Positions 18,437-27,502 of a stretch of 64,000 nucleotides of DNA are shown here, piece after piece. The DNA is taken from the NCBI GenBank assembly GCA_965243345.1, contig CBDEUR010000003.1, forward strand, positions 3,906,001-3,970,000, in the 5' to 3' direction. Source of the DNA: Bin52 sp965243345. Its GTDB lineage: Bacteria; Pseudomonadota; Alphaproteobacteria; Thalassobaculales; Thalassobaculaceae. Position 1 is the first letter of the stretch. Every line of letters starts with the position of its first letter. Below the pieces are notes generated by a model. It made no database searches. It saw only the letters and a list, made by a program, of their open reading frames with translations, and was not told the DNA's origin. The position numbers and the translations under genes are program-made.

Positions 18437-19195
18437 TTGGCACAGAAATCCGAAATCGAATGGACTGACGTGACCTGGAATCCGGTTACCGGATGCACCA
18501 GGATCGGCCCGGGCTGCGACAACTGCTACGCCGAACGGTTCGCAGAGCGCTGGCGCGGTGTCACCGGCCATCCCTACGAACAGGGCTTCGACCTCAGACT
18601 CTGGCCATCCAGGCTTGAGCAGCCAGTCAAGTGGCGCAAGCCGCGGATGATTTTCGTGAACTCGATGAGTGACCTGTTCCACAAGAAAATCGACCGAACC
18701 TTCATCGACCGTGTCTTCGATGTCATGGAACGGGCCGACTGGCACGTCTTCCAGGTGCTGACAAAGCGCAGTTCCCTCATGCGGAACTATGTTCGTGCCC
18801 GGTATGACGGAGGAACCGTACCGCGGCACATATGGCTTGGCGTGTCGGTCGAGAATTCGGCTCGCATCAATCGAATCTCCCATTTGAAGGCCATCAACTC
18901 GGAGGCACGGTTCATCTCTTTTGAACCGCTCCTCGGACCTGTCACGGAGGTGGACCTGCGCGGCATTGCCTGGGCGATCGTCGGAGGTGAGAGCGGCCCG
19001 GGAGCCCGGGCCATGCAGCCTGACTGGGCGCGCGCACTCCGTGATGCATGCAAACGCGACAAGGTCGAGTTCTTCTTCAAGCAATGGGGCGGACCGCGAC
19101 CAAAGTCCAATGGCCGACTGCTTGATGACGTAGAATGGAACGGCTTTCCCAAGCATGTTGTGCCGAAAGCCATTCTGGAGTCACACGTTCCTTGA
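18437..19195 (+). CDS. DUF5131 (phage Gp37/Gp68) three-Cys-motif protein
   Basis: 252 residues. Matches the Gp37/Gp68 family found in phages and genomic islands; biochemical function unknown. The N-terminus has IEWTDVTWNPVTGC with cysteines C20-x6-C27-x2-C30, resembling a radical-SAM-like iron-sulfur site. Later family motifs are FVNSMSDLFHKK, the WLGVSVEN strand, FISFEPLLGP and VGGESGPGARAM, ending in FFFKQWGG. The start is TTG: GGAGG at 18425-18429 lies seven bases upstream, and it gives the usual MAQKSEIEWTD N-terminus. It is followed by TcmP, its usual partner. Confidence 0.85.
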   Translation: MAQKSEIEWTDVTWNPVTGCTRIGPGCDNCYAERFAERWRGVTGHPYEQGFDLRLWPSRLEQPVKWRKPRMIFVNSMSDLFHKKIDRTFIDRVFDVMERADWHVFQVLTKRSSLMRNYVRARYDGGTVPRHIWLGVSVENSARINRISHLKAINSEARFISFEPLLGPVTEVDLRGIAWAIVGGESGPGARAMQPDWARALRDACKRDKVEFFFKQWGGPRPKSNGRLLDDVEWNGFPKHVVPKAILESHVP

Positions 19196-19220
19196 TAGTG
19201 CTGGACCCGTGGAGACCAGA

Positions 19221-20102
19221 GTGAAGAAGTCGCATTCAGATAACGTTGTAGGACCGTGGGCCAAGCAAAAGCTCGATGCTCTGGAACACTACCTGGCAGC
19301 GTACCACAATGTAATGAAGAACCAGAGATTCAAGCTGATCTACATCGATGCATTTGCGGGTACAGGTCGATCCAGATTGCGTGTACCAGAACAGGATGAG
19401 ACAAACCTCGGTCTTTTCCTGGATTCGGAACAAGAAGAATTCATAGAAGGGTCACCTCTACGCGCTCTCAGGACAGGCCGTGGTTTTGATCAATACTACT
19501 TCTTTGATGCCGACGAACGTCGAGCGACGCTGCTTCATGACCTTAAGGATGAATACCCTGACAAGGACGTGCATGTCGCAGTTGTAGACGCCAATCGGGG
19601 TGTTCAGAAGCTTGCCCGCAGATTTCGCGTATCGCCCAATGCGCGGGGAGTAGCATTTCTGGATCCATATGGACCGCATCTTGAATGGAACACGGTTGAA
19701 GCCCTTGCCAAGACACACAAAGTCGACGTGATCATCAACTTCCCCCTTGCCATGGCAATCAACAGGCTTGTCACAAGGAATGCGGAAATTCCACAGAACT
19801 GGATGGATCTCCTGGACAAGTGTTTCGGCACTCGTGAATGGCATGACATGGCGTATAAACGGGAAAACGGATGGTTCGGCAATGACCTGCCAAAAAAGAG
19901 CAATAAAGCAGCCGAACGCCTCCTGGGCCTTTATCATCGAAGATTGAAGGAGGCATTTGGTCACACCGTTAATCCCAGTCTGCTAAGGAATACGCAAGGT
20001 GCGCCATTGTACTACCTGATGTGGGCTTCCTCGCATCCCCGAGGTGCTGCAATCGCCGACCACATCATGAAACTGGGTGACAGTATCAGGCCACTATCTT
20101 GA
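19221..20102 (+). CDS. tcmP: Three-Cys-motif partner protein TcmP
   Basis: 293 residues. Member of the TcmP family, defined by co-occurrence with the DUF5131 protein encoded just upstream. IYIDAFAGTG near residue 40 resembles a Rossmann methyltransferase motif I, and FLDPYGPHLEW plus DVIINFP resemble a motif IV region, so a SAM-dependent methyltransferase-like fold is inferred, not shown. The start is GTG at 19221, with GGAG six bases upstream. Base composition is foreign: 29 of 60 bases are G or C at 19261-19320, far below the neighbours. Confidence 0.8.
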   Translation: MKKSHSDNVVGPWAKQKLDALEHYLAAYHNVMKNQRFKLIYIDAFAGTGRSRLRVPEQDETNLGLFLDSEQEEFIEGSPLRALRTGRGFDQYYFFDADERRATLLHDLKDEYPDKDVHVAVVDANRGVQKLARRFRVSPNARGVAFLDPYGPHLEWNTVEALAKTHKVDVIINFPLAMAINRLVTRNAEIPQNWMDLLDKCFGTREWHDMAYKRENGWFGNDLPKKSNKAAERLLGLYHRRLKEAFGHTVNPSLLRNTQGAPLYYLMWASSHPRGAAIADHIMKLGDSIRPLS

Positions 20103-20253
20103 GAGCACTGGAAACACCACGCACCGGATGAGCTCTGGTAGCGCTGGGCTACGGCCTTCATCAATTGGCATCAGAGAACGTGCTCTCGTCCTGATGGCTT
20201 GCATCGCGAATACCGATTTCGCATGGTGCAGGGCCAACCGCAACGGAGCATTC

Positions 20254-21030
20254 ATGCAGTCACCCCCGCGTGACGAGAGACCGCTTCGGGTCGGGCTGTT
20301 CGTGACCTGTCTCGTCGACCTGTTCCGCCCCTCGGTCGGTTTTGCCGCGATCCGTCTGCTCGAGGACGCGGGCTGCGAGGTCGTGGTGCCGCGGTCCCAG
20401 GGCTGTTGCGGGCAGCCGGCCTACAACTCGGGTGACAACGCCGGGGCGCGGGCGGTGGCCCGCACCCTGCTCGACGGGTTCGCGGACTGCGACCACGTGG
20501 TGGTTCCCTCAGGGTCGTGTGCCGGGATGCTGCATCACCACCTCGCCGACCTGTTCGCCGACGATGCGGAACTCGGCCACCGGGCCCGCCACCTGGCCGC
20601 GCGTTGCCACGAGCTGGTCTCGTTTCTCGTGGACGTGCTCGGTGTCACCTCGGTCGAGGCGCGGTGTGAGGCCCGCGCCACCTATCACGACTCGTGTTCC
20701 GGCCTGCGCGAACTCGGGGTGCGCGAGCAGCCGCGCCGTCTGCTCGCATCCGTGGACGGGCTCGAGCTCGCGGAAATGGCCGAAGCCGAGGTCTGCTGCG
20801 GTTTCGGGGGAACCTTCTGCGTCAAGTATCCCGAGATCTCCGACGCGATGGTTGCGAACAAGCTCGCAAACATCGTTGCCGCCGACGCCGGGCTGGTGCT
20901 TGCCGGGGACCTGGGCTGCCTGCTCAACATGGCGGGCAAGGCGAGCCGCGAGGGTCACGACATCGCGTTCCGCCACGTCGCCGAAGTGCTCGCCGGGACG
21001 GACGGCACGCCGGCACTGGGCCGGGGCTGA
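20254..21030 (+). CDS. lutA: L-lactate utilisation protein LutA (CCG-domain Fe-S protein)
   Basis: 258 residues. Subunit of the LutABC iron-sulfur complex that oxidises L-lactate to pyruvate. Two CCG domains carry the cysteine signatures QGCCGQPAY near residue 50 and VCCGFGGTFCVKYP near 180. The ATG at 20254 has GGAG seven bases upstream; the frame is open further upstream only by chance. lutB begins two bases after the stop. Confidence 0.92.
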   Translation: MQSPPRDERPLRVGLFVTCLVDLFRPSVGFAAIRLLEDAGCEVVVPRSQGCCGQPAYNSGDNAGARAVARTLLDGFADCDHVVVPSGSCAGMLHHHLADLFADDAELGHRARHLAARCHELVSFLVDVLGVTSVEARCEARATYHDSCSGLRELGVREQPRRLLASVDGLELAEMAEAEVCCGFGGTFCVKYPEISDAMVANKLANIVAADAGLVLAGDLGCLLNMAGKASREGHDIAFRHVAEVLAGTDGTPALGRG

Positions 21031-21031
21031 C

Positions 21032-22456
21032 ATGCAGGGCGCGGACTCGAAGGCGTTTCCGGCCTCGGCGCGGGCGGCACTCGACGACGCCGTCCTGCAG
21101 AGCGCGCTGCACAACCTGAAGAGCGGTTTTCCGGTTCGCCGCGCCGAGGTGGTGGCCGACCTGCCCGAGTTCGAGGCCCTGCGCGACGCGGGCCGCGACA
21201 TCAAGAACCACACTCTCGCCAATCTCGACGCCTATCTCGAACTCTACGAGGAGAGGGTAACCGCCTCGGGCGGGCAGGTGCACTGGGCGCGGACGGCGGC
21301 GGAGGCCTGCGACATCGTCATGCGGATCTGCAGCGATGCCGGGGCCCGCACCGTGACCAAGGGCAAGTCGATGGTGGCGGAGGAAATCGGGCTCAACGAA
21401 CGCCTCGATGCCAGCGGCATCAGGCGGGTCGAGACCGATCTCGGCGAGTACATCGTGCAGCTGCGCAACGAGACGCCGAGCCACATCATCGTGCCGGCAG
21501 TCCACGTCACCCGCCAGGAAATCGGAGCCACCTTCCGCGAGGCGCACGACGGGCTCGACCCCGCCCGCCCGCTCGATGATCCGCGCGCCATCACCGACGA
21601 GGCCCGCGAACGCCTGCGGGAGCAGTTCTTTGCGGCCGAGGTGGGGATCACCGGCGCCAATTTCCTGATTGCCGAGAGCGGATCGAGCGTGATCGTCACC
21701 AACGAGGGCAACGGTGACCTGACGCAGACGCTTGCCCGGGTGCACGTGGTGGTGGCGAGCATCGAGAAACTGGTGCCCACCGCGGAGGACGCGCTCGCGA
21801 TCCTCAGGCTGCTGGCACGCTCGGCAACCGGACAGGAAGCATCGGTCTATACCACCGTGTCCACCGGTCCGCGGCAGCCCGGGGATCCCGACGGTCCCGA
21901 CGCCTATCACGTGGTGCTGGTCGACAACGGCCGCTCGGCGCTCATCGGGACCGGGTTCCAGGACATGCTGCGCTGCATCCGCTGTGCCGCCTGCATGAAC
22001 CACTGCCCGGTCTACGGGGCGGTCGGCGGCCATGCCTACGGCTGGGTCTATCCGGGTCCGATGGGGGCCGTGCTGACACCCTCGCTGATCGGTATCGATC
22101 ACAGCTCCCACCTCCCGAACGCGTCCACCTTCTGCGGCCGGTGCGAACAGGTCTGTCCGATGCGCATTCCGCTCACCCGGATGATGCGCAACTACCGGGC
22201 CGTTGCGCACGAGCGCGGCCTCGGCTCGCGCCGCGCACGCCTTGCGCTGGCGCTCTGGGTGCTGGTCGCGTCCCGGCCGGTCCTGTACCGGTGGGCCGCC
22301 CGGGCAGGGGCGGAGGCGCTTCGTGTGCTGGCGTTCGGCCGCGGGCGGCTCAGGCGCCTGCCGCTTGCGGCGGGCTGGACCGCAACCAGGGACCTGCCGG
22401 CACCGGAAGCCGGAGGGACATTCATGTCCCGCTACCGCCGCGGACGGCAGCGATGA
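21032..22456 (+). CDS. lutB: L-lactate utilisation protein LutB (4Fe-4S)
   Basis: 474 residues. Central iron-sulfur subunit of LutABC. The N-terminal LUD domain contains TKGKSMVAEEIGLN and FLIAESGSSVIVTNEGNGDL. A ferredoxin-like domain follows, with CIRCAACMNHCPVYG and FCGRCEQVCPMRIP, and a C-terminal tail of about 100 residues is rich in Arg and Ala. It overlaps lutC by four bases (ATGA). Confidence 0.94.
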   Translation: MQGADSKAFPASARAALDDAVLQSALHNLKSGFPVRRAEVVADLPEFEALRDAGRDIKNHTLANLDAYLELYEERVTASGGQVHWARTAAEACDIVMRICSDAGARTVTKGKSMVAEEIGLNERLDASGIRRVETDLGEYIVQLRNETPSHIIVPAVHVTRQEIGATFREAHDGLDPARPLDDPRAITDEARERLREQFFAAEVGITGANFLIAESGSSVIVTNEGNGDLTQTLARVHVVVASIEKLVPTAEDALAILRLLARSATGQEASVYTTVSTGPRQPGDPDGPDAYHVVLVDNGRSALIGTGFQDMLRCIRCAACMNHCPVYGAVGGHAYGWVYPGPMGAVLTPSLIGIDHSSHLPNASTFCGRCEQVCPMRIPLTRMMRNYRAVAHERGLGSRRARLALALWVLVASRPVLYRWAARAGAEALRVLAFGRGRLRRLPLAAGWTATRDLPAPEAGGTFMSRYRRGRQR

Positions 22457-23115
22457 GTACAGCCAGGGCCGAGATACTCGCGGGCATCAGGAAGGCCCTG
22501 CGCCGCGGCCCGCTGCCGGCGGCGGAACAGGCGGCGATCGAGGACCGGATCAGGCGCCATGATCGCCACATCATCCCCGAACGCGTGAACCGGTCCGCCG
22601 GGGAACTGGTCGAGCTGTTCCTCGCCAAGGCCGGCGGGGTTTCGACCACGCTCGAGGAGGTGGACGACAGCGCCGGGGTGGCCCGGGCCGTTGCGGGGTA
22701 CCTGGCCCGGGAGAACCTCCCGGCGCGGCTGGTCGCGGCACCGGCCGTGGGCGAATTCGGGGTCGACTGGGACACGGTTCCAACACTCGAGGTCAGGACC
22801 GGGAACGCGAACCGGGACGACAGGGTCGCAGTGACCGTGGGGATGGCCGGCATCGCGGAGACCGGCACCCTGCTGCTGGTCTCCGGCCCCGATACTCCGA
22901 CCAGCCTCAACTTCGTGCCCCCGCACGGGATCGTGCTCCTGCGCCGAAGCGACATCGTCGGCAGCTGGGAAGACGGCTGGGACCTGGTGCGCCGTTCCCC
23001 CCTGCCCCGGGTGGTGAACTTCGTCACCGGCCCGTCGCGGACCGGCGACATCGAACAGAAGATCCAGATCGGTGTGCACGGACCGGTCCGCCTGCACGTC
23101 ATCCTGGTGGGCTGA
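22453..23115 (+). CDS. lutC: L-lactate utilisation protein LutC
   Basis: 220 residues. LUD-domain subunit of the lactate oxidation complex. The segment GMAGIAETGTLLLVSGPDTPTSLNFVPP (in pieces) and the C-terminal TGDIEQKIQIGVHGP are typical of LutC. No regulator or lactate permease gene is adjacent, so control of this operon is not visible here. Confidence 0.92.
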   Translation: MSTARAEILAGIRKALRRGPLPAAEQAAIEDRIRRHDRHIIPERVNRSAGELVELFLAKAGGVSTTLEEVDDSAGVARAVAGYLARENLPARLVAAPAVGEFGVDWDTVPTLEVRTGNANRDDRVAVTVGMAGIAETGTLLLVSGPDTPTSLNFVPPHGIVLLRRSDIVGSWEDGWDLVRRSPLPRVVNFVTGPSRTGDIEQKIQIGVHGPVRLHVILVG

Positions 23116-23118
23116 ACC

Positions 23119-23721
23119 GTGAGCCGTCGACCGCGCTTCCCGCCGGAAGACGATCTTGACCTGTTCCACCGGGTGCTTGCCGATGTCATGCCCCTGCGCG
23201 AACAGGACACGGAGTCCACGGTACCGGCAGCGCCGCAGGAACCGGTGACCGAGCCGTCATCCACACCGGTGGCCGGCGGGGGAAAGGTGCTGGTACGCCA
23301 GGCCCGCGCTCCCGAGCCGGCTATGGCCAGCGGACACCGCCCCGGCCGTGTTCCGGGACTGGACCGGCGCTCCGCCCTGCGCTTGAAGCGGGGCCAGGTG
23401 AGCATCGATGCGACGCTCGACCTGCATGGCATGACCCAGGCCAGGGCCAGGGCCGAACTCGACCGGTTCCTCGGAAAGGCGATCAGCCGCGGCCACCGCA
23501 CCCTGCTGGTCATCACCGGCAAGGGAGACCGGGCCCGGGAACGATGGGACCGGGACGAAGGGCCCGGCGTGTTGCGGCGCCAGGTGCCGGCGTGGCTCCG
23601 GGGCCATCCGCAGGCCCGCGACATCCTCGCGATCTCGAACGCCAGCCCGGCGCATGGCGGCGCAGGCGCACTCTACGTGGTGCTGCGCCGGCGCCGGGAG
23701 CCCGTGCGGCCTACAAGATGA
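23119..23721 (+). CDS. SMR-domain protein
   Basis: 200 residues with a GTG start. The C-terminal Smr (small MutS-related) domain has LDLHGMTQARA near residue 107, LLVITGKG and the ending HGGAGALYVVLRR. Such stand-alone Smr proteins are putative nucleases acting on DNA or RNA. The N-terminal ~95 residues are Pro/Arg-rich and look disordered. Its 3' end overlaps the convergent hslU by 11 bases. Neighbourhood with hslVU-hisB is common in alphaproteobacteria. Confidence 0.88.
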   Translation: MSRRPRFPPEDDLDLFHRVLADVMPLREQDTESTVPAAPQEPVTEPSSTPVAGGGKVLVRQARAPEPAMASGHRPGRVPGLDRRSALRLKRGQVSIDATLDLHGMTQARARAELDRFLGKAISRGHRTLLVITGKGDRARERWDRDEGPGVLRRQVPAWLRGHPQARDILAISNASPAHGGAGALYVVLRRRREPVRPTR

Positions 23722-25018
23722 ACTTCGACAGGTCGGTATCCTCTGCAAGCGCCCCGACGTGGCGGCGGACGTAGGCGGCATCGATCACCACGGTCTCGCC
23801 CGGCCGCTCGGTGGCGGTAAAGCTGATGTCGTCGAGCAGCTTCTCGAGCACGGTGTGCAGCCGGCGCGCCCCGATATTCTCGACGTTGCTGTTGACCTCC
23901 ACCGTCAGGTCGGCAAGCGCGTCGATCGCATCGTCGCGGAATTCCAGCGTGACCTCCTCGGTCTCCATCAGCGCCGAGTACTGCATGATCAGGCTGTTCT
24001 CGGGTTCGGTCAGGATACGCCGGAAGTCGTCGCGCTCCAGCGCCGCGAGCTCGACCCGGTTGGGAAGCCGGCCCTGCAGTTCGGGCAGCAGGTCCGCCGG
24101 CTTGGCGAGGTGGAATGCACCCGACGCGATGAACAGCACGAAGTCGGTCCGCACCGGCGCATGCTTGGTGGCAACCGTGGTTCCCTCAATCAGCGGCAGA
24201 AGGTCACGCTGGACGCCTTCGCGCGAGATGTCGGCCCCGACCCGTTCGGACCGGGCGCAGATCTTGTCGATCTCGTCGATGAAGACGATGCCGTTCTGCT
24301 CGACCGCGTCGACCGCCTGGCGCACCACCCGGTCCTCGTCCAGCAGCTTGTCGGCCTCCTCCGCCAGCAGCACCTCGTAGGACTCCGCCACCGACATGGT
24401 CCGGCGCTTGGTGCGGTTGCCGAGTGCCTTGCCCAGCATGTCGTTCAGGTTGATCATCCCCATCTGGGCGCCCGGCATGCCCGGGATGTCGAAGGTCGGC
24501 AGGCCGCCGCCCGCGTCCGCGACCTCCACCTCGATCTGCCGGTCGTCGAGCGAGCCCTCGCGAAGCAGCTTGCGGAACTTCTGCCGGGTTTCCTCGCGGG
24601 CACCGTCACCGGCCAGCGCGCTGATGACGCGGTTTTCCGCCGCCAGCTCGGCATGGGCCTGGACTTCGCGGCGCATTCGTCCGCGGACCATGGTGATGGC
24701 GATTTCCAGCAGGTCCCGGATGATCTGCTCGACATCCCGGCCGACGTAGCCCACCTCGGTGAACTTGGTGGCCTCCACCTTGATGAAGGGGGCCTCGGCG
24801 AGGCGCGCGAGCCGCCGGGCGATTTCGGTCTTGCCGACACCGGTCGGACCGATCATGAGGATGTTCTTCGGCTGCACCTCCTCGCGAATTGACTCGGGCA
24901 GCTGCTGGCGGCGCCAGCGGTTGCGCAGCGCAATCGCCACTGCCCGCTTGGCGTCGGTCTGACCGACAATGAACCGGTCGAGCTCGGATACGATCTCGCG
25001 AGGACTGAAAGCGGTCAT
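23711..25018 (-). CDS. hslU: ATP-dependent protease ATPase subunit HslU
   Basis: 435 residues. AAA+ unfoldase that feeds the HslV peptidase. Walker A GPTGVGKT near residue 57, ATKFTEVGYVGRD (pore region) near 86, Walker B IVFIDEIDKI near 248, and the C-terminal LSKFIL tail that docks into HslV. Length normal. Start ATG overlaps the hslV stop by four bases. Confidence 0.97.
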   Translation of the reverse strand: MTAFSPREIVSELDRFIVGQTDAKRAVAIALRNRWRRQQLPESIREEVQPKNILMIGPTGVGKTEIARRLARLAEAPFIKVEATKFTEVGYVGRDVEQIIRDLLEIAITMVRGRMRREVQAHAELAAENRVISALAGDGAREETRQKFRKLLREGSLDDRQIEVEVADAGGGLPTFDIPGMPGAQMGMINLNDMLGKALGNRTKRRTMSVAESYEVLLAEEADKLLDEDRVVRQAVDAVEQNGIVFIDEIDKICARSERVGADISREGVQRDLLPLIEGTTVATKHAPVRTDFVLFIASGAFHLAKPADLLPELQGRLPNRVELAALERDDFRRILTEPENSLIMQYSALMETEEVTLEFRDDAIDALADLTVEVNSNVENIGARRLHTVLEKLLDDISFTATERPGETVVIDAAYVRRHVGALAEDTDLSKFIL

Positions 25019-25584
25019 TCCGGCTGTCCCGATGTCTCTCCCAGGGACTCCAGTGTCACCTGGTCGTTGGTATAGATGCACAGGCCGGCGGCGATTGCCA
25101 TGGCGCGGCGCGCCATTTCCTCGCCCGTCATGTCATCGCGGTCACACAGGGCGCGGGCGGCCGCGAGCGCGAATGGTCCCCCGGACCCGATGCCGATCAG
25201 GCCGTCCTCGGGTTCGAGCACGTCGCCGGTTCCCGACAGGATCAGGGAGGTCTCGCGGTCTGCAACCGCCATCATCGCCTCCAGCCGGCGCAGGTACCGG
25301 TCGGTGCGCCAGTCCTTGGCAAGTTCCACACAGGCGCGGGTGAGCTGGGCCGGATACTGCTCGAGCCGCGCCTCGAGCCGCTCGAACAGGGTGAAGGCAT
25401 CGGCGGTGGCGCCGGCAAAGCCGGCGATAACCCGGCCGCCGGCCAGCCGGCGTACCTTGCGCGCCCGGCTCTTCAGCACCGTGTTTCCGAAGGTGACCTG
25501 GCCGTCACCGGCGATCACCACCTGGTCCGCTGTACGAATCGACAGGATTGTTGTGCCATGCCAGCCGGTCTTGTCGTGTGCCAT
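25015..25584 (-). CDS. hslV: ATP-dependent protease peptidase subunit HslV
   Basis: 189 residues. Threonine peptidase of the HslUV complex. After removal of the short propeptide (MAHDKTGWHG) the catalytic Thr of TTILSIR becomes N-terminal. Other active-site residues lie in VIAGDGQVTFGNTVLKS, and IGSGGPFALAAARAL is conserved. Divergent from hisB, with 84 bases between the two starts. No sigma-32 promoter was recognised. Confidence 0.96.
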   Translation of the reverse strand: MAHDKTGWHGTTILSIRTADQVVIAGDGQVTFGNTVLKSRARKVRRLAGGRVIAGFAGATADAFTLFERLEARLEQYPAQLTRACVELAKDWRTDRYLRRLEAMMAVADRETSLILSGTGDVLEPEDGLIGIGSGGPFALAAARALCDRDDMTGEEMARRAMAIAAGLCIYTNDQVTLESLGETSGQPE

Positions 25585-25668
25585 GCGATGCCTTTCGCTC
25601 CGTACCCGGACTCGCCAGTGTTGACGCGACCTGATACATAGCGCGCCGACGGGACTGGAAGAAGACAC

Positions 25669-26292
25669 ATGAGCACGACGCGAACCGCCACAGTCGAGCG
25701 CATCACCACCGAGACCCGCATCACGGCACAGGTCAACATTGACGGGACCGGGACCTGCCGGGTGGCCACCGGCATCGGGTTCCTCGATCACATGCTCGAG
25801 CAGCTCGCGCGGCATTCCCTGATCGACCTTGAACTCGATGCCGAGGGCGATCTTCACATCGACGCCCATCACACCACCGAGGATTGCGGCTACGTCGTCG
25901 GCGAGGCGATCCGGCGCTGCCTCGGGGAGCGCCGCGGCATTACCCGCTACGGAACCGCCCGGGTGCCGATGGACGAGGCCCTGACCGAGGTCAGTCTCGA
26001 CATTTCGGGCCGGCCCTACCTGGTCTGGCAGGTGCCGCTGGCCCAGGCGCGACTGGGGGACATGGACACCGAGCTGTTCCGCGAGTGGTTCCAGGCCTTC
26101 TCGCAGTCCGCCGCCATCACGCTGCACGTCACCACGCACCACGGCAGCAACACGCACCACATCGTCGAGTCCTGCTTCAAGGCGCTGGCGCGGGCATTGC
26201 GCCAGGCCATGGCCATCGACCAGCGTGCCGCGGATGCAATCCCGTCGACCAAGGGGTCACTGGGAGGGTCAGAGGGGCCGGTCGTCGCATGA
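25669..26292 (+). CDS. hisB: Imidazoleglycerol-phosphate dehydratase
   Basis: 207 residues, the monofunctional form. Sixth step of histidine biosynthesis. Metal-binding motifs HHTTEDCGY near residue 65 and HHGSNTHHIVESCFKALARAL near 160 are both present, and GIGFLDHMLEQLARH precedes them. First gene of the his cluster; overlaps hisH by four bases. Confidence 0.97.
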   Translation: MSTTRTATVERITTETRITAQVNIDGTGTCRVATGIGFLDHMLEQLARHSLIDLELDAEGDLHIDAHHTTEDCGYVVGEAIRRCLGERRGITRYGTARVPMDEALTEVSLDISGRPYLVWQVPLAQARLGDMDTELFREWFQAFSQSAAITLHVTTHHGSNTHHIVESCFKALARALRQAMAIDQRAADAIPSTKGSLGGSEGPVVA

Positions 26293-26945
26293 CGCTCGCG
26301 ATCATCGACTACGGTTCCGGCAACCTGCGGTCCGCCGCCCGGGCGCTGGAACGGGTTGTCGCCGAGACCGGTTCCCCGCACCGGATCGAGGTGACGGCGG
26401 ACCCGGACCGGGTCGCCGCCGCGGAACGCATCGTGCTGCCCGGTGTCGGCGCCTTTGCCGACTGCAGGCGCGGGCTCGAGGCGATCGACGGCATGGTCGA
26501 GGCGCTGGAACACCAGGTTCTGACGCGCGCGCGTCCGTTTCTCGGGATCTGCGTCGGCATGCAGCTTACCGCCGAGACCGGCCACGAGCATGGTGCGACG
26601 GCGGGGTTCGGCTGGATCCCGGGCCGGGTGGTTGCGATCGAACCGGGCACCGACGCACAGGGCCGCCCGCTCAAGGTGCCGCACATGGGGTGGAACAGGC
26701 TCGCCCCGGCGCGGAGCCGGCATCCCGTGCTCGATGGCCTCGATGACGACGATCACCTTTATTTCGTGCACAGTTTCCACCTGGAGCCGGCATGCGAGCG
26801 GGACTTGCTGGCAACGACCGACTACGGTGGTCCGGTGACAGCGGCAGTGGGACGCGAGACCATCGTCGGCACCCAGTTTCATCCGGAGAAGAGCCAGTCC
26901 GCCGGTCTGCGGATCCTCGCCAACTTCCTGCGCTGGCAACCCTGA
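26289..26945 (+). CDS. hisH: Imidazole glycerol phosphate synthase, glutaminase subunit
   Basis: 218 residues. Class I amidotransferase subunit that supplies ammonia to HisF. The nucleophile Cys is in FLGICVGMQL near residue 86; the His-Glu pair is in TQFHPEKSQ near 198. The start ATG overlaps the hisB stop. Confidence 0.97.
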   Translation: MTLAIIDYGSGNLRSAARALERVVAETGSPHRIEVTADPDRVAAAERIVLPGVGAFADCRRGLEAIDGMVEALEHQVLTRARPFLGICVGMQLTAETGHEHGATAGFGWIPGRVVAIEPGTDAQGRPLKVPHMGWNRLAPARSRHPVLDGLDDDDHLYFVHSFHLEPACERDLLATTDYGGPVTAAVGRETIVGTQFHPEKSQSAGLRILANFLRWQP

Positions 26946-26947
26946 CC

Positions 26948-27502
26948 ATGAATGACGTGTCACCGGTAATCCGGGTCGAGCGGATCGAGACCCTGCGCCC
27001 TACCGACCTGCACGACCTGTGTGTCATCACGGATGACTCGATCAAGGCCGGCGGCGGGTTCGGCTGGCTGAAGCCACCGCCCCGGCACGTGCTCGAGGCC
27101 TACTGGCGCGGGGTCCTGATGATCCCGGAGCGAACACTGTTCGTCGGGTGGCTGGACGGTGCGATCGCCGGGTCCTGCCAGGTGCACCGGCCGCCGGACA
27201 ACAACCAGGCCCAGAAATTCGCCTGCAACCTGACGACGCATTTCGTGGTGCCCTGGGCGCGCGGCTACGGCCTGTCCGGCCAGCTGCTCCGGTCCGCCGA
27301 ACAGTATGCGAAGGACGCCGGGTTCCGGGTCATCAACCTCGACGTCCGGGCGACGCAGGAGACCGCGCTCGAACACTACAGGAACCACGGCTACATCAGG
27401 TTCGGCCGCCACCCCTACTATGCCCGGGTGGATGACCGGGACGTCGAGGGCTACTACTTCTACAAGCCTCTGGTCGATACCGACGGGGAGCCGGACGCGT
27501 GA
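26948..27502 (+). CDS. GNAT-family acetyltransferase inside his operon
   Basis: 184 residues. The GNAT fold is indicated by the acetyl-CoA loop ARGYGLSGQLLR near residue 105 and the C-terminal ALEHYRNHGYIRFGRHPYY pattern. Substrate unknown; placement between hisH and hisA, with two bases and a four-base overlap as spacings, means it is co-translated with histidine genes. Similar small GNAT genes occur at this position in other alphaproteobacterial his operons, to my knowledge without assigned function. Confidence 0.82.
   Translation: MNDVSPVIRVERIETLRPTDLHDLCVITDDSIKAGGGFGWLKPPPRHVLEAYWRGVLMIPERTLFVGWLDGAIAGSCQVHRPPDNNQAQKFACNLTTHFVVPWARGYGLSGQLLRSAEQYAKDAGFRVINLDVRATQETALEHYRNHGYIRFGRHPYYARVDDRDVEGYYFYKPLVDTDGEPDA

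Noticed and set aside
17760..18473. 237-codon frame across the segment before DUF5131
   Set aside because: Not a continuous protein of any family; only a short cupin-like piece is believable, so it is treated as part of a decayed gene.
25600..25640. TTGACG upstream of hisB as a promoter
   Set aside because: No acceptable -10 box at 15-19 bases; TACATA is only eight bases away.
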